Assembly: GCA_047777415.1 (NCBI GenBank)
Contig: JBKEEO010000002.1
Location: 372,001-436,000 of the forward strand
DNA length: 64,000 nucleotides
Reading direction: 5' to 3'
Origin: Caproicibacter sp047777415
Lineage (GTDB): Bacteria > Bacillota > Clostridia > Oscillospirales > Acutalibacteraceae
Part shown: piece after piece, positions 34,087 through 42,199 of the stretch
Layout: the number at the start of each line of letters is the position of its first letter
How positions within the stretch are numbered: the stretch's first letter is position 1
The notes under the pieces: generated by a model
The model's database searches: none
The model's input: the letters and a program-made list of their open reading frames with translations, nothing else
Told to the model about the DNA's origin: nothing
Program-made: the position numbers and the translations under genes

Positions 34087-35466
34087 GGCTCTATAATAAA
34101 TGTTGGGGTGTGACGAATAGGCCTGCGAAAAAAGAGCAAAAAAGTAGAGCATATTCGATGAAAAAACTTTAAAATGGAGATTACCACACCACCATTTGGG
34201 AGGTCATCGATATGCTCTGTACTCATTCTATCGAAAAATTGCTTGGATTAAAAGGGGTAATCGTAAAAAATGTGAGGCAATTGCCTGATAAAACGGAAAT
34301 TTTTATTGAGTTACCGAGAAAGCCGCATGTTTGCCCCTGTTGTGGCCATCAAACCAGCTACGTTCATGATTACCGTTGTCAAACCGTGAAAGACATTCCC
34401 GCTTTTGGCAAACATACCTCCCTGATTCTACGAAAGCGCCGATATCGCTGCCATTCTTGTGGAAAGCGTTTCTTTGAGGATAATTCGTTTTTGCCTAGAT
34501 ATCACCGCATGACAAACCGTTTAGCCGTATATATCATTTCAAAGCTTTCCGACGTGCGTTCTTTTACCAGTGTAGCATGTGAGGTGAATCTATCTGTTTC
34601 AACTATTATCCGTCTTTTCGATTGTATCCATTATGGAAAACCGCAGCAATTACCTGAAGTTGTATCGATTGATGAGTTTAAAGGCAATACAAGCGGCGAG
34701 AAATATCAGTGCATTCTGACCGATCCGGTCCGTCACCGAATTCTTGATATTCTTCCTGCTCGATACAACCACAAACTGACAGAATATTTCGGCCAGCTTG
34801 ACCGTTCTAAAACGAAGCATTTCGTCAGCGATATGTGGAGTACATATGCCGGTATTGCCCAAACATATTTTAAAAATTCCAATTATGTCATTGACAAATA
34901 TCATTACATTCGCCAAGTATTTTGGGCCTTTGAAGCCGTTCGCAAGGAAGAACAGAAAAAATTCAGCAAAACCCGAAGAATTCATTTTAAACGCTCCCGA
35001 ATCTTGCTGAACAAGCGATATCAATTTCTCACTCCTGAGCAAAAGCAACAGGTCGATCTTATGCTCTATGCCAGTAACCGTCTGCTGACAGCCTACTCTC
35101 TGAAAGAACAGTTTTTCAAAGTCCTTGAATCTTCTGACAGCGTGTCTGCACGGACAGCGCTATCCCATTGGATTATGGCCGCACAAAACAGTGGCCTTTT
35201 GAAATTTGTTGCTTGTGGAAATACTATGGTTCGCTGGTCAAAAGGTATTCTAAATTCGTTTGATTGTCCTTACACCAATGGTTTTACCGAAGGGGTTAAC
35301 AACAAGATTAAGGTACTCAAACGCAATGCCTACGGTTATCGTAATTTTCGTCGCTTCCGCAATCGTATTCTTCACATGTTCCATCATTCAACGAAAAATG
35401 GAGCAGCTTAACGCCGCTCCATCCGGTGTTTCCATTTTGGGTTACCCCAACTATTGACATAGAGCC
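34087..35466 (+). mobile_element. ISL3-family insertion sequence, copy B (1380 bp)
   Basis: Same ends as copy A (GGCTCTAT at 34087 and ATAGAGCC ending at 35466), same length, opposite orientation. Flanked by perfect 8-bp duplications TGAATCCG at 34079-34086 and 35467-35474. Its own duplication shows it arrived by its own insertion. It sits in the loop of the hairpin behind fbp. Confidence 0.95.
34212..35411 (+). CDS. ISL3-family transposase (copy B)
   Basis: 399 residues with the same zinc, helix-turn-helix and DDE parts as copy A (CPCCGHQ, CHSCGKRFF, SIDEFKG, VSDMWSTY, GFTEGVNNKIKVLKR). GGAGG precedes ATG 34212 by eight bases. The open frame is complete, so the element may be active. One zinc-region change (CSLCG in A, CHSCG in B) keeps the cysteines. 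Confidence 0.93.
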   Translation: MLCTHSIEKLLGLKGVIVKNVRQLPDKTEIFIELPRKPHVCPCCGHQTSYVHDYRCQTVKDIPAFGKHTSLILRKRRYRCHSCGKRFFEDNSFLPRYHRMTNRLAVYIISKLSDVRSFTSVACEVNLSVSTIIRLFDCIHYGKPQQLPEVVSIDEFKGNTSGEKYQCILTDPVRHRILDILPARYNHKLTEYFGQLDRSKTKHFVSDMWSTYAGIAQTYFKNSNYVIDKYHYIRQVFWAFEAVRKEEQKKFSKTRRIHFKRSRILLNKRYQFLTPEQKQQVDLMLYASNRLLTAYSLKEQFFKVLESSDSVSARTALSHWIMAAQNSGLLKFVACGNTMVRWSKGILNSFDCPYTNGFTEGVNNKIKVLKRNAYGYRNFRRFRNRILHMFHHSTKNGAA

Positions 35467-35494
35467 TGAATCCGATGCCTCTCATTCTATGTAG

Positions 35495-37432
35495 CTATTT
35501 CTCTTTAATCACACCATTGCGGTAGGCTTGCAGCAACTCAGACAGTTCCGCAATCTGAGATTTTAGCTCTCGGCCAGTATCCGTATCCGCAACGGTAATA
35601 CGCTGTTTGGTTGCTTCCACTATCATCACTTTTGGAGCATCTTCTCCATATAAGCTACCGGGTTTTAAGGGTTTATGTTCGGCAAGTGCCAGATAGCGGG
35701 AATTTGCAATAAATGTGTAGCCTCCGATACCCGTTTGTTTTTGATAGGATTTAGAAATACCGCCGTCAATCATGAACAGAAGGCCGCCGCCTTTTACGGG
35801 GCTTTCGCCTTCTTTTAATTTGACCGGGACATGACCGTTAATGATGTGGGAATTTGACGGATCCAGACCAAACTCCCTCAGTATTTTTTCGCACGGTTCG
35901 CGTTGTTCGATATAATGATAATATGGATTCATTTTTTCTGCATGAGTTTCCGGGTCCTCAATAAAGTATCTTTCGAACGTTGACATTTTGCTTTTTCCGA
36001 ATAAAGGTGATTTGACGCCACACCATAAATACCACATCATATCCTTTGCAGATTCGCTTTCCGGAGTATTTTCCGGAGCAAAATAGGCACTTCTTACAAC
36101 AGAATCAAGATATTCCAGCAGTTCGCGTCCTTTTCGTCCTTTGCCTCCAAGATTCACTGTATCAAATTCCCCATCTTCCGTCATGGGAATGCATCCGTGA
36201 TACAGGAGGTTGGAATTCATACGAAGATACATGCTTCCATGTGAATATAAAAAACGAATATGTTTCTGAAGGCGCTCACTGTGGCGGAACGAATAGGCAA
36301 TGGATTTCATCAGTTCCTTTTCCTCTTTGGTTAGTTCCAAGGGATTATTGGGGTCAACTGTGGGAAAGCGTTTGTCGCGCAGGGGATAGGTTTTCCCGTC
36401 AAGCGTTATGACACCATTTTTAAAATCGATCCGTTTAAGCAGATTGCGGTCATCCATGTTGTATTCCGGATGCTTTTCAATCAGTTGCCCCTCCAGTTTA
36501 AACTGTATAATTGCAATTGCTTTGTGCATTTTTGCGGCAAGCGACAGATCAACTGGGTCATAAAGATTTTCATCAAGAATATGTGGAGTAAAAAATTCGC
36601 ATGGGTCATCTCGGTACACTCTGTCGGCAAACGCAGAAAGAGGTCTTAGATTGATTCCGTACCCGTCTTCCAAGAGATCAAACGTATTGTAGCTGATTCC
36701 CAGCCGGATAACGTTTGCCATCAATGCCATATTGCCGGAAACCGCTCCCATCCAGGAAATATCGTGATTTCCCCATTGGATATCGATGTCATGAAAATCG
36801 CTGAGTGCGTCCATGATGGCATCGGGCCTAGGGCCGCGGTCGTATATGTCGCCGAGGATATGCAGCCTGTCAATCAAAAGCTGCTGGATCAGATGGCATA
36901 AAGCCGTAATAAATTCCACGCTCATACCGGTTTGCACAATAGATTTAATGATTTCGCTGTAATAGTGAGGTTTGTTTTTTCCGCCATCCGAATGCAGAAG
37001 TTCATCAATAATGTAAGCAAAGTGTTCAGGCAGCTTTTTGCGCACTTTAGAACGCGTGTATTTGGAAGCTGAGGCTTTGCATACTTCCACAAGTCTGTAA
37101 ATGGTGATGCGGCACCAGTCGTCAAATTCGGTTTCGCGGCGCATGGCACGTGCCAATTCCGGCTCCGGGTAATAAATTAGTTTTGCGAGCGCTGTACGTT
37201 CTTCTTCAGAAATGGACTGTTCAAACAGTTCATCAATTTTTGTTCGTACTACGCCGGATGCACTTTTTAGTTGAAACAGAAAAGATGCATGTTCCCCATG
37301 CAAATCACTGAAAAAGTATTCTGTTCCCTTCGGTAAACTCAGAATTGCACGAAGATTAATAATTTCGGAGGCGGCTGCTTCTGCATTTGGATATTTTGTG
37401 GCAAGCAATTTTAAATAATGTTCATCTGCCAT
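35495..37432 (-). CDS. fbp: fructose-1,6-bisphosphatase class III
   Basis: 645 residues, typical of the large Firmicute class III FBPase, a gluconeogenic enzyme with a calcineurin-type metallophosphatase core. Metal-site motifs visible: FFSDLHGEH near the N-terminus, LGDIYDRGPRPDAIMD, QWGNHDISWMGA, INGHVPVK and LLFMIDGGISKSY. AAGGAG lies eight bases before the ATG. Divergent from the HD hydrolase. Its terminator is interrupted by IS copy B. Confidence 0.96.
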   Translation of the reverse strand: MADEHYLKLLATKYPNAEAAASEIINLRAILSLPKGTEYFFSDLHGEHASFLFQLKSASGVVRTKIDELFEQSISEEERTALAKLIYYPEPELARAMRRETEFDDWCRITIYRLVEVCKASASKYTRSKVRKKLPEHFAYIIDELLHSDGGKNKPHYYSEIIKSIVQTGMSVEFITALCHLIQQLLIDRLHILGDIYDRGPRPDAIMDALSDFHDIDIQWGNHDISWMGAVSGNMALMANVIRLGISYNTFDLLEDGYGINLRPLSAFADRVYRDDPCEFFTPHILDENLYDPVDLSLAAKMHKAIAIIQFKLEGQLIEKHPEYNMDDRNLLKRIDFKNGVITLDGKTYPLRDKRFPTVDPNNPLELTKEEKELMKSIAYSFRHSERLQKHIRFLYSHGSMYLRMNSNLLYHGCIPMTEDGEFDTVNLGGKGRKGRELLEYLDSVVRSAYFAPENTPESESAKDMMWYLWCGVKSPLFGKSKMSTFERYFIEDPETHAEKMNPYYHYIEQREPCEKILREFGLDPSNSHIINGHVPVKLKEGESPVKGGGLLFMIDGGISKSYQKQTGIGGYTFIANSRYLALAEHKPLKPGSLYGEDAPKVMIVEATKQRITVADTDTGRELKSQIAELSELLQAYRNGVIKEK

Positions 37433-37506
37433 ATGTCGAACTCCTTTTCATCTTTTTCATGGTTGCATTTTTATATCCCATTACACTGTGCAAAAATATG
37501 AAAATA

Positions 37507-37515
37507 TGCTATACT
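37507..37515 (+). promoter_or_regulatory. extended -10 promoter of the HD hydrolase gene
   Basis: TGC-TATACT (37507-37515); no good -35. Lies 28 bases before the TTG start. Confidence 0.45.
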
Positions 37516-37542
37516 GAAATAGATTAATAGGGGGGTTATCAT

Positions 37543-38130
37543 TTGGGATATAAAGAAGAGTTTGAACAAATTTATTTGGAGAAGATTAAAAGAAACGGTG
37601 CGGAAGAATTTCTGAAGTGGCTGCATTCAACGGATTTTTTTACAGCCCCTGCAAGCACAAAATTTCACTGTGCCTGTGAGGGCGGTCTTGTGCAACACAG
37701 TGTGAGCGTGTATCATGTGATGCGAGAAAAGCATTTTGATCCTAAAGTGGACAATGAAGAAAGCTTTGCAATCTGTGCGTTGCTGCATGATGTATGCAAA
37801 GCGCAGTTTTATAAAATAAGCACCAGAAATGTGAAAAATGAGGAAACGGGAGCTTGGGAAAAACGCCCCTATTATTCCATTGACGACAGTTATCCATATG
37901 GCCATGGAGAAAAATCCGTCTTTTTAATCGAACGGTTCCTTCGGCTGAAAACTTCGGAAGCAATTGCCATTCGCTGGCACATGGGTGGCTTTGACGATTC
38001 CGCAAGAGGCGGGAGTTTTGCTATCAGCCAAGCCTATGAAAAGTATCCGCTAGCCGTAAAGCTCCATTTATCAGACCTTGAGAGCACTTATCTGAGAGAA
38101 AAAGGAACTTCCATGGTTCATCGCCGTTAA
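37543..38130 (+). CDS. HD domain phosphohydrolase
   Basis: 195 residues, a single HD domain: HCACEGGLVQHSVSVYHVM, ICALLHDVCKAQFY (the HD pair), YGHGEKSVFLI and a final ADLEST-like LSDLEST supply the metal ligands. HD proteins cleave phosphate esters such as nucleotides or cyclic dinucleotides; the substrate is not evident. TTG 37543 follows GGGGGG by seven bases. Stands alone with its own terminator. Confidence 0.85.
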   Translation: MGYKEEFEQIYLEKIKRNGAEEFLKWLHSTDFFTAPASTKFHCACEGGLVQHSVSVYHVMREKHFDPKVDNEESFAICALLHDVCKAQFYKISTRNVKNEETGAWEKRPYYSIDDSYPYGHGEKSVFLIERFLRLKTSEAIAIRWHMGGFDDSARGGSFAISQAYEKYPLAVKLHLSDLESTYLREKGTSMVHRR

Positions 38131-38203
38131 AAAATTGAGCAAAACTTTTCCTTTGTAAACCGTATGCTTTACCATAGATTGAATTTGATAAACTGAAAGA
38201 TAC

Positions 38204-38227
38204 AAAGCCGCCATTTGAGCGGCTTTT
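38204..38227 (+). terminator. terminator of the HD hydrolase gene
   Basis: AAAGCCGC (38204-38211), seven-base loop, GCGGCTTT (38219-38226), ending in T. Confidence 0.8.
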
Positions 38228-38260
38228 CATTTATTATAACATGAAAATTTAAAAAATCTA

Positions 38261-38290
38261 TTGACAAATATAGAAATCTTATTGTATTAT
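38261..38290 (+). promoter_or_regulatory. promoter of the first ABC exporter operon
   Basis: TTGACA (38261-38266), 18 bases, TATTAT (38285-38290). The -10 box lies within the left arm of the operator at 38282-38319. Confidence 0.65.
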
Positions 38291-38319
38291 TGTATTACTC
38301 AATTAATACAATAATACAA
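38282..38319. promoter_or_regulatory. 38-base operator of tandem and inverted TTGTATTA half-sites
   Basis: TTGTATTATTGTATTA (38282-38297), six bases, TAATACAATAATACAA (38304-38319): a perfect 16+16 inverted repeat made of two direct half-sites per arm. It overlaps the -10 box and reaches the ribosome site, so binding would block transcription. The likely binder is the YtrA-type GntR protein at 40060, whose own promoter has a related sequence. Confidence 0.8.
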
Positions 38320-38331
38320 GGAGACAAAAAT

Positions 38332-39255
38332 ATGTCGGAAACTGTTTTTCAATCACAAGCGCTGGTTCGGCGTTTTGGGAATTTCCCTGCAGTCAATGAT
38401 TTAAGTATAACTGTAAACAGAGGGGATATTTTTGCTTTGGTGGGGCAAAACGGAGCGGGAAAGACAACCCTGTTAAAAATGATATGTGGTCTCACACCGC
38501 CGACATCTGGCTCTATGGAGCTTTTTGGACACGCAAATGCAAAAGGATTGGAACATGCGCGCAGACGAATTGGCAGCATAATTGAAACACCCGGATTTTA
38601 TCCATATTTGTCCGCCCGTCAAAATTTGGAGTACTACCGGATTCAACGTGGAATCAGTCATAAAAACTGTGTGGATGAAGCGTTATTTTTTGTTGGCCTA
38701 AATCCTAAAGAGAAGAAGAAATTTAAAAATTTTTCTCTTGGAATGAAGCAGCGGTTGGGTCTTGCACTTGCTCTTTTGGATGATCCGGATTTTTTAGTGC
38801 TCGATGAGCCAATCAATGGTTTAGACCCGATGGGAATTCATGAATTTCGTGAAATTCTATTAAAGTTAAACCGGGAAAAAGGAACGACAATACTGATTTC
38901 CAGCCATATTCTTGGCGAGCTTTCTCAAATTGCAACCCGTTATGGCTTTATTAATGCCGGACGCTTGGTGGAATGTATCACCGCAGAAGAGCTGGAGCAA
39001 AGATGCCGTGTTACCCTAAAACTGGAAGTTGACGATTCGAATAAAGCTTCCGAAGTGTTAAGAAATGTTTTGTCACTGCAGCAAATTGAAATTCTCAATG
39101 ACACTGCGCTGCGGATTGCGGATGATATTGAGCATCCTGAATTCATCGTGAAGTCTCTTGTGGAATCCGGAATTTTGGTTTCGCAAGTATACCGCACAGG
39201 TGTCAGTCTGGAAAATTATTTCATTGATTTGGTGGGAGGGAAACAAATTGCTTAA
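38332..39255 (+). CDS. ABC transporter ATP-binding protein (lantibiotic/bacitracin-type exporter)
   Basis: 307 residues. Walker A GQNGAGKTT, Q-loop IIETPGFYPYLSARQNL, signature FSLGMKQRLGLALALL, Walker B FLVLDEPINGLDP and SSHILGELSQIATRYG, followed by a ~90-residue C-terminal domain as in the BcrA/NatA group. The ETPGFYPYLSARQNL block is typical of peptide-antibiotic immunity or resistance ATPases. Start ATG 38332 after AAGGAG. Overlaps its permease by eight bases. Confidence 0.9.
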   Translation: MSETVFQSQALVRRFGNFPAVNDLSITVNRGDIFALVGQNGAGKTTLLKMICGLTPPTSGSMELFGHANAKGLEHARRRIGSIIETPGFYPYLSARQNLEYYRIQRGISHKNCVDEALFFVGLNPKEKKKFKNFSLGMKQRLGLALALLDDPDFLVLDEPINGLDPMGIHEFREILLKLNREKGTTILISSHILGELSQIATRYGFINAGRLVECITAEELEQRCRVTLKLEVDDSNKASEVLRNVLSLQQIEILNDTALRIADDIEHPEFIVKSLVESGILVSQVYRTGVSLENYFIDLVGGKQIA

Positions 39256-39973
39256 ATTAATACATGCAGATCTTTATAAGGTATTTCATCGCATTTTCTT
39301 TTATAGTATGCTCGCTGTGATGGCAGTTCTTGCTGTTTTGGTCAATTTTTCGCTGTCAAAGTTGTCTGCATCGAATTCCGCATATGCTTCTTGGATGTTG
39401 GTTCGTTTGTATTTTCTTTCCTGGCCGATTTTTATTATGCCAATTCTGATTGATTTAATTGCCGCAGAAGAATACAAGGAACATACACTGAAAAACACTG
39501 TTTCTTATGGCTTAAACCGCACAAAAATTTATTGTTCTCAGCTAATCAGTTCTACCATTCTGGGTGTTATTGTGGGAGTGGTTGCCCTTGGGTTTTACTG
39601 CGGAAGTTCCTTGCTTCTTTTAAAAAGTGATCCACAATTTACAGGAGCGTTTATCGCTGATTTTTTCAGCAGGGTTGGTGTTAGCTGTATTGGTTATATA
39701 ACATCTATTATGATTGCCGCTTTCTTTGCAATGATATTTCAAAAAAATTCGTTGTTTGTGTTTGCATTTTACGCAGCCATATTTTTGCCGCAGGGACTTT
39801 TTAAACTGCTGCGTCATTCTGAGTGGAATCAATATTTACTGATAACGCAGTTTGGGCAGATTTCCACAGGTACCACACAGCAGATGATGAAATCTTCTGT
39901 GGTTTTTGCTGTTACGGCTGTTATCTTTCTTGTTCTTGGAATTATCTTTTTCAATAAAAAAGATATCCGTTAA
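39248..39973 (+). CDS. ABC-2 type permease of the first exporter
   Basis: 241 residues with six predicted membrane helices (first about 17-38, last about 218-236) and the ABC-2 loop AAEEYKEHTLKNTVSYGLNRTKIYCSQL. The start TTG 39248 follows GGAGGG and overlaps the ATPase stop. Partner of the ATPase at 38332; substrate unknown, with peptide antibiotics as a family-based guess. Confidence 0.85.
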   Translation: MLKLIHADLYKVFHRIFFYSMLAVMAVLAVLVNFSLSKLSASNSAYASWMLVRLYFLSWPIFIMPILIDLIAAEEYKEHTLKNTVSYGLNRTKIYCSQLISSTILGVIVGVVALGFYCGSSLLLLKSDPQFTGAFIADFFSRVGVSCIGYITSIMIAAFFAMIFQKNSLFVFAFYAAIFLPQGLFKLLRHSEWNQYLLITQFGQISTGTTQQMMKSSVVFAVTAVIFLVLGIIFFNKKDIR

Positions 39974-39988
39974 ATGATAAGAAAAGAC

Positions 39989-40017
39989 TTGTCAAAATGG
40001 TAAAAGTATCATATAAT
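39989..40017 (+). promoter_or_regulatory. promoter of the gntR-ABC operon
   Basis: TTGTCA (39989-39994), 17 bases, TATAAT (40012-40017). Confidence 0.8.
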
Positions 40018-40046
40018 TGTATTATTATATTAGTACAGTAATGCGT
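40017..40046. promoter_or_regulatory. second GntR operator, degenerate
   Basis: TTGTATTATTATATTA (40017-40032) matches the left arm of the operator at 38282 in 15 of 16 bases, and the following TAGTACAGTAATGCG is a partial right arm overlapping it by TA. Lies just after the -10 box, 14 bases before the gntR start, which fits autorepression. Confidence 0.65.
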
Positions 40047-40059
40047 CGGAGGTGAAAGA

Positions 40060-40446
40060 ATGGCGTGGAATTTAAAATCAGACCGACCGATTTATTCTCA
40101 GCTAATCGAGCAAATTCAGCTGATGATCGTTTCGGGAATATATGAGCCAGGAAGTAGATTACCCTCTGTTCGTGATATGGCTGCCGAAGCTTCGGTAAAC
40201 CCGAATACTATGCAGAGAGCGCTCTCAAAATTGGAAAGTGATGGGCTTATTTATTCACAGCGAACAAGCGGACGATACGTCACGGAGGATGTGCAGAAAA
40301 TTATGCAAACAAAAAATAATCTTGCGGCTGATTTAATACAGGAATTTATTCAGAAGATGAACCGTCTTGGTTTTGACACCGAACAAACTATTCATATGGT
40401 AAATCGGATTATGGAGGAGGAAGAGCAGAATGGAGCCCATACTTGA
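40060..40446 (+). CDS. GntR family regulator, YtrA subfamily
   Basis: 128 residues. N-terminal winged helix of the GntR type (PIYSQLIEQIQLMIVSGIYEPGSRLPSVRDMAAEASVNPNTMQRALSKLESDGLIYSQRTSGRYVTED) and a short ~50-residue C-terminal helical tail, the layout of YtrA regulators that repress ABC exporter operons for cell-envelope stress. It probably binds the TTGTATTA sites at 38282-38319 and 40017-40046. The 3' end overlaps the ATPase start by 17 bases. Confidence 0.9.
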   Translation: MAWNLKSDRPIYSQLIEQIQLMIVSGIYEPGSRLPSVRDMAAEASVNPNTMQRALSKLESDGLIYSQRTSGRYVTEDVQKIMQTKNNLAADLIQEFIQKMNRLGFDTEQTIHMVNRIMEEEEQNGAHT

Positions 40447-41128
40447 GTGCCGGAATCTTGTAAAATATTATCCCGGTTGTCTTGCGCTTAATTCCATTAA
40501 TCTTTCTGTGCCAAAGGGACGGATTGTTGGACTGCTTGGGCCAAATGGAAGCGGAAAAAGCACGTTGATTAAACTTGCAAACGGACTGTTAACGCCCACT
40601 TCCGGGGAGATTTTGGTAGGCGGTATGACACCGGGTATCGAAACAAAAAAGATAGTTTCCTATTTGCCGGAACGGACTTATCTAAATGATTGGATGAGCG
40701 TTCATACAATGATTGATTTCTTTGGAGATTTCTATGAAAATTTCAATAAGGCCAAAGCTTATGATATGCTGAGCAGACTGCATATCAATCCCAAAGATCG
40801 TTTGAAAACAATGTCAAAAGGCACCAAAGAAAAAGTGCAGCTCATTTTGGTTATGAGCCGTGAGACAGAGCTGTATATTTTAGACGAGCCAATCGGCGGG
40901 GTTGATCCTGCGGCAAGGGATTACATTCTGGATACTATTATCAGCAATTACAGTGAAAATGCCACAGTTCTAATTTCAACGCATTTGATTACCGACGTGG
41001 AAAAGGTCCTGGATGAAGTGATATTTATCAATATGGGAAATGTTGTGCTGCATTCTGCCGTTGATGATATCCGGGAAAAAGAAGGCAAGAGTGTCGATGA
41101 GCTCTTTAGGGAGGTGTTCAAATGTTAG
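40430..41128 (+). CDS. ABC transporter ATP-binding protein (YtrB-like)
   Basis: 232 residues. Walker A GPNGSGKST, Q-loop-region YLPERTYL, signature MSKGTKEKVQLILVMSR, Walker B LYILDEPIGGVDPAARD and STHLITDVEKVLDE. Short, single domain. Start ATG 40430 inside the end of gntR. Works with the permease that overlaps its 3' end by seven bases. Confidence 0.9.
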   Translation: MEPILECRNLVKYYPGCLALNSINLSVPKGRIVGLLGPNGSGKSTLIKLANGLLTPTSGEILVGGMTPGIETKKIVSYLPERTYLNDWMSVHTMIDFFGDFYENFNKAKAYDMLSRLHINPKDRLKTMSKGTKEKVQLILVMSRETELYILDEPIGGVDPAARDYILDTIISNYSENATVLISTHLITDVEKVLDEVIFINMGNVVLHSAVDDIREKEGKSVDELFREVFKC

Positions 41129-41925
41129 GCAAATTGCTAAAATATGAGACAGCGGCAACGGCGCGAATTTTCCTCCCGATTTATGGGTTGATTCTTCTCC
41201 TAGCGGGTATTAACAAGTTATCTTGGAATTATGATTTTGATAGCTTTGATATTCCACGTTCTATTTTAATGAGCGTGTATGTCATGCTTATTGTCTCAGC
41301 GTTTGTCATTACGCTGGTGGTTACAATTCAGCGTTTTTATAGGAATTTGCTCGGCGATGAAGGATATTTATCCTTTACCCTGCCGGTAAAACCACACAGC
41401 CACATCGATGCTAAACTGATTGTTACACTGATGTGGGCCGTGTTGAGTATTTTGGTGACCGTACTGTCGATTTTTATTTTTGTGGCAAACGCAGATACTT
41501 TGGAGAAGTTTAGCCGTGCATGTGCGCAAATAAGAGAATTGTATCAGGCATATGGGATATCTGCACATATTATTACCTTGGAAATCATTATCATGATGGT
41601 TGTAAGCTTTTGGTCCAGCATTCTACAAATCTACGCTTCCGTTACAATCGGTAATTTAGCCGGACGACACAAATTACTTGCGGGCGTGGGTGCATATCTT
41701 GGCTTCGGTATTGTTGAACAGACTATTACCTCCGTGCTGGTTACTGTTTTTCATCAACAAATTCAAGATTATTTTTCGTCATTTAAGGATTTTGCTGGTG
41801 CCACTTATCCCGCAGAGCCGATTGAAGTTGGATTACTTATACTAATTCTTTTTTCAGCAGCTTTTGCCGTTGCATTTTATATATTTACGAATTGGATGTT
41901 AACAAATAAACTAAATTTGGAATAG
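41122..41925 (+). CDS. ABC exporter membrane protein (YtrC/D-like)
   Basis: 267 residues with about six hydrophobic segments (for example 13-30, 49-72, 100-122, 150-172, 185-205, 237-260) and the DEGYLSFTLPVKPHSHIDAKL loop found in this permease group. AGGGAGG precedes the ATG. Completes the gntR-ATPase-permease operon, which a strong terminator ends. Confidence 0.85.
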   Translation: MLGKLLKYETAATARIFLPIYGLILLLAGINKLSWNYDFDSFDIPRSILMSVYVMLIVSAFVITLVVTIQRFYRNLLGDEGYLSFTLPVKPHSHIDAKLIVTLMWAVLSILVTVLSIFIFVANADTLEKFSRACAQIRELYQAYGISAHIITLEIIIMMVVSFWSSILQIYASVTIGNLAGRHKLLAGVGAYLGFGIVEQTITSVLVTVFHQQIQDYFSSFKDFAGATYPAEPIEVGLLILILFSAAFAVAFYIFTNWMLTNKLNLE

Positions 41926-41948
41926 TTTATATTTTTAAACTATGATTC

Positions 41949-41978
41949 AAAAGTCCGGCTGCGGCCGGACTTTTCTTT
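41949..41978 (+). terminator. terminator of the gntR operon
   Basis: AAAAGTCCGGC (41949-41959), four-base loop, GCCGGACTTTT (41964-41974), then more T. The 145 bases from here to the hydrogenase promoter show nothing else. Confidence 0.9.
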
Positions 41979-42122
41979 CAAGCGATGGTAATCCAAATTT
42001 GCTATATTGTCGCTGTATCATCAGACAAATTCCGCCATTTAGCTTGTGCAGAACGTTGAAACAGTTCAATATAATTCATAAAAATATTGAGATTCTTGAG
42101 TGCTTTTTTTCAAAGCATCCTA

Positions 42123-42151
42123 TTGTAAACATATGCTAAAAATGCTATAAT
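42123..42151 (+). promoter_or_regulatory. promoter of the hydrogenase-like gene
   Basis: TTGTAA (42123-42128), 17 bases, TATAAT (42146-42151) with TG one base before it (extended -10). The start would fall at about 42158, at the edge of the Rex-type palindrome. Confidence 0.8.
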
Positions 42152-42159
42152 AACATCAA

Positions 42160-42177
42160 ATGTTAAAAGTTTAACAT
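42160..42177. promoter_or_regulatory. Rex-type operator
   Basis: ATGTTAA-AAGT-TTAACAT, a perfect dyad. The Rex consensus is TTGTTAA-N4-TTAACAA, so 12 of 14 positions match. It overlaps the predicted transcription start, so the redox-sensing repressor Rex would block transcription when NADH is low. Confidence 0.75.
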
Positions 42178-42199
42178 ATTCTTGCGAAAGAGGGAATCT

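Larger units (their letters stand above)
34067..35482 (-). terminator. fbp terminator hairpin split by IS copy B
   Basis: AGAGGCATCG (34067-34076) and CGATGCCTCT (35473-35482) are perfect complements that are now 1.4 kb apart. Removing the IS and one target duplication restores a 10-bp stem with an eight-base loop, 13 bases past the fbp stop on the minus strand and followed by T-rich sequence. Confidence 0.7.

Noticed and set aside
27469..35466. Composite transposon formed by the two inverted ISL3 copies around the mannoside operon
   Set aside because: Each copy has its own perfect and different 8-bp duplication (AAAAAAGA and TGAATCCG), and the transposases differ at about 25 residues, so they entered separately. 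The genes between them were not moved as one unit by these copies.
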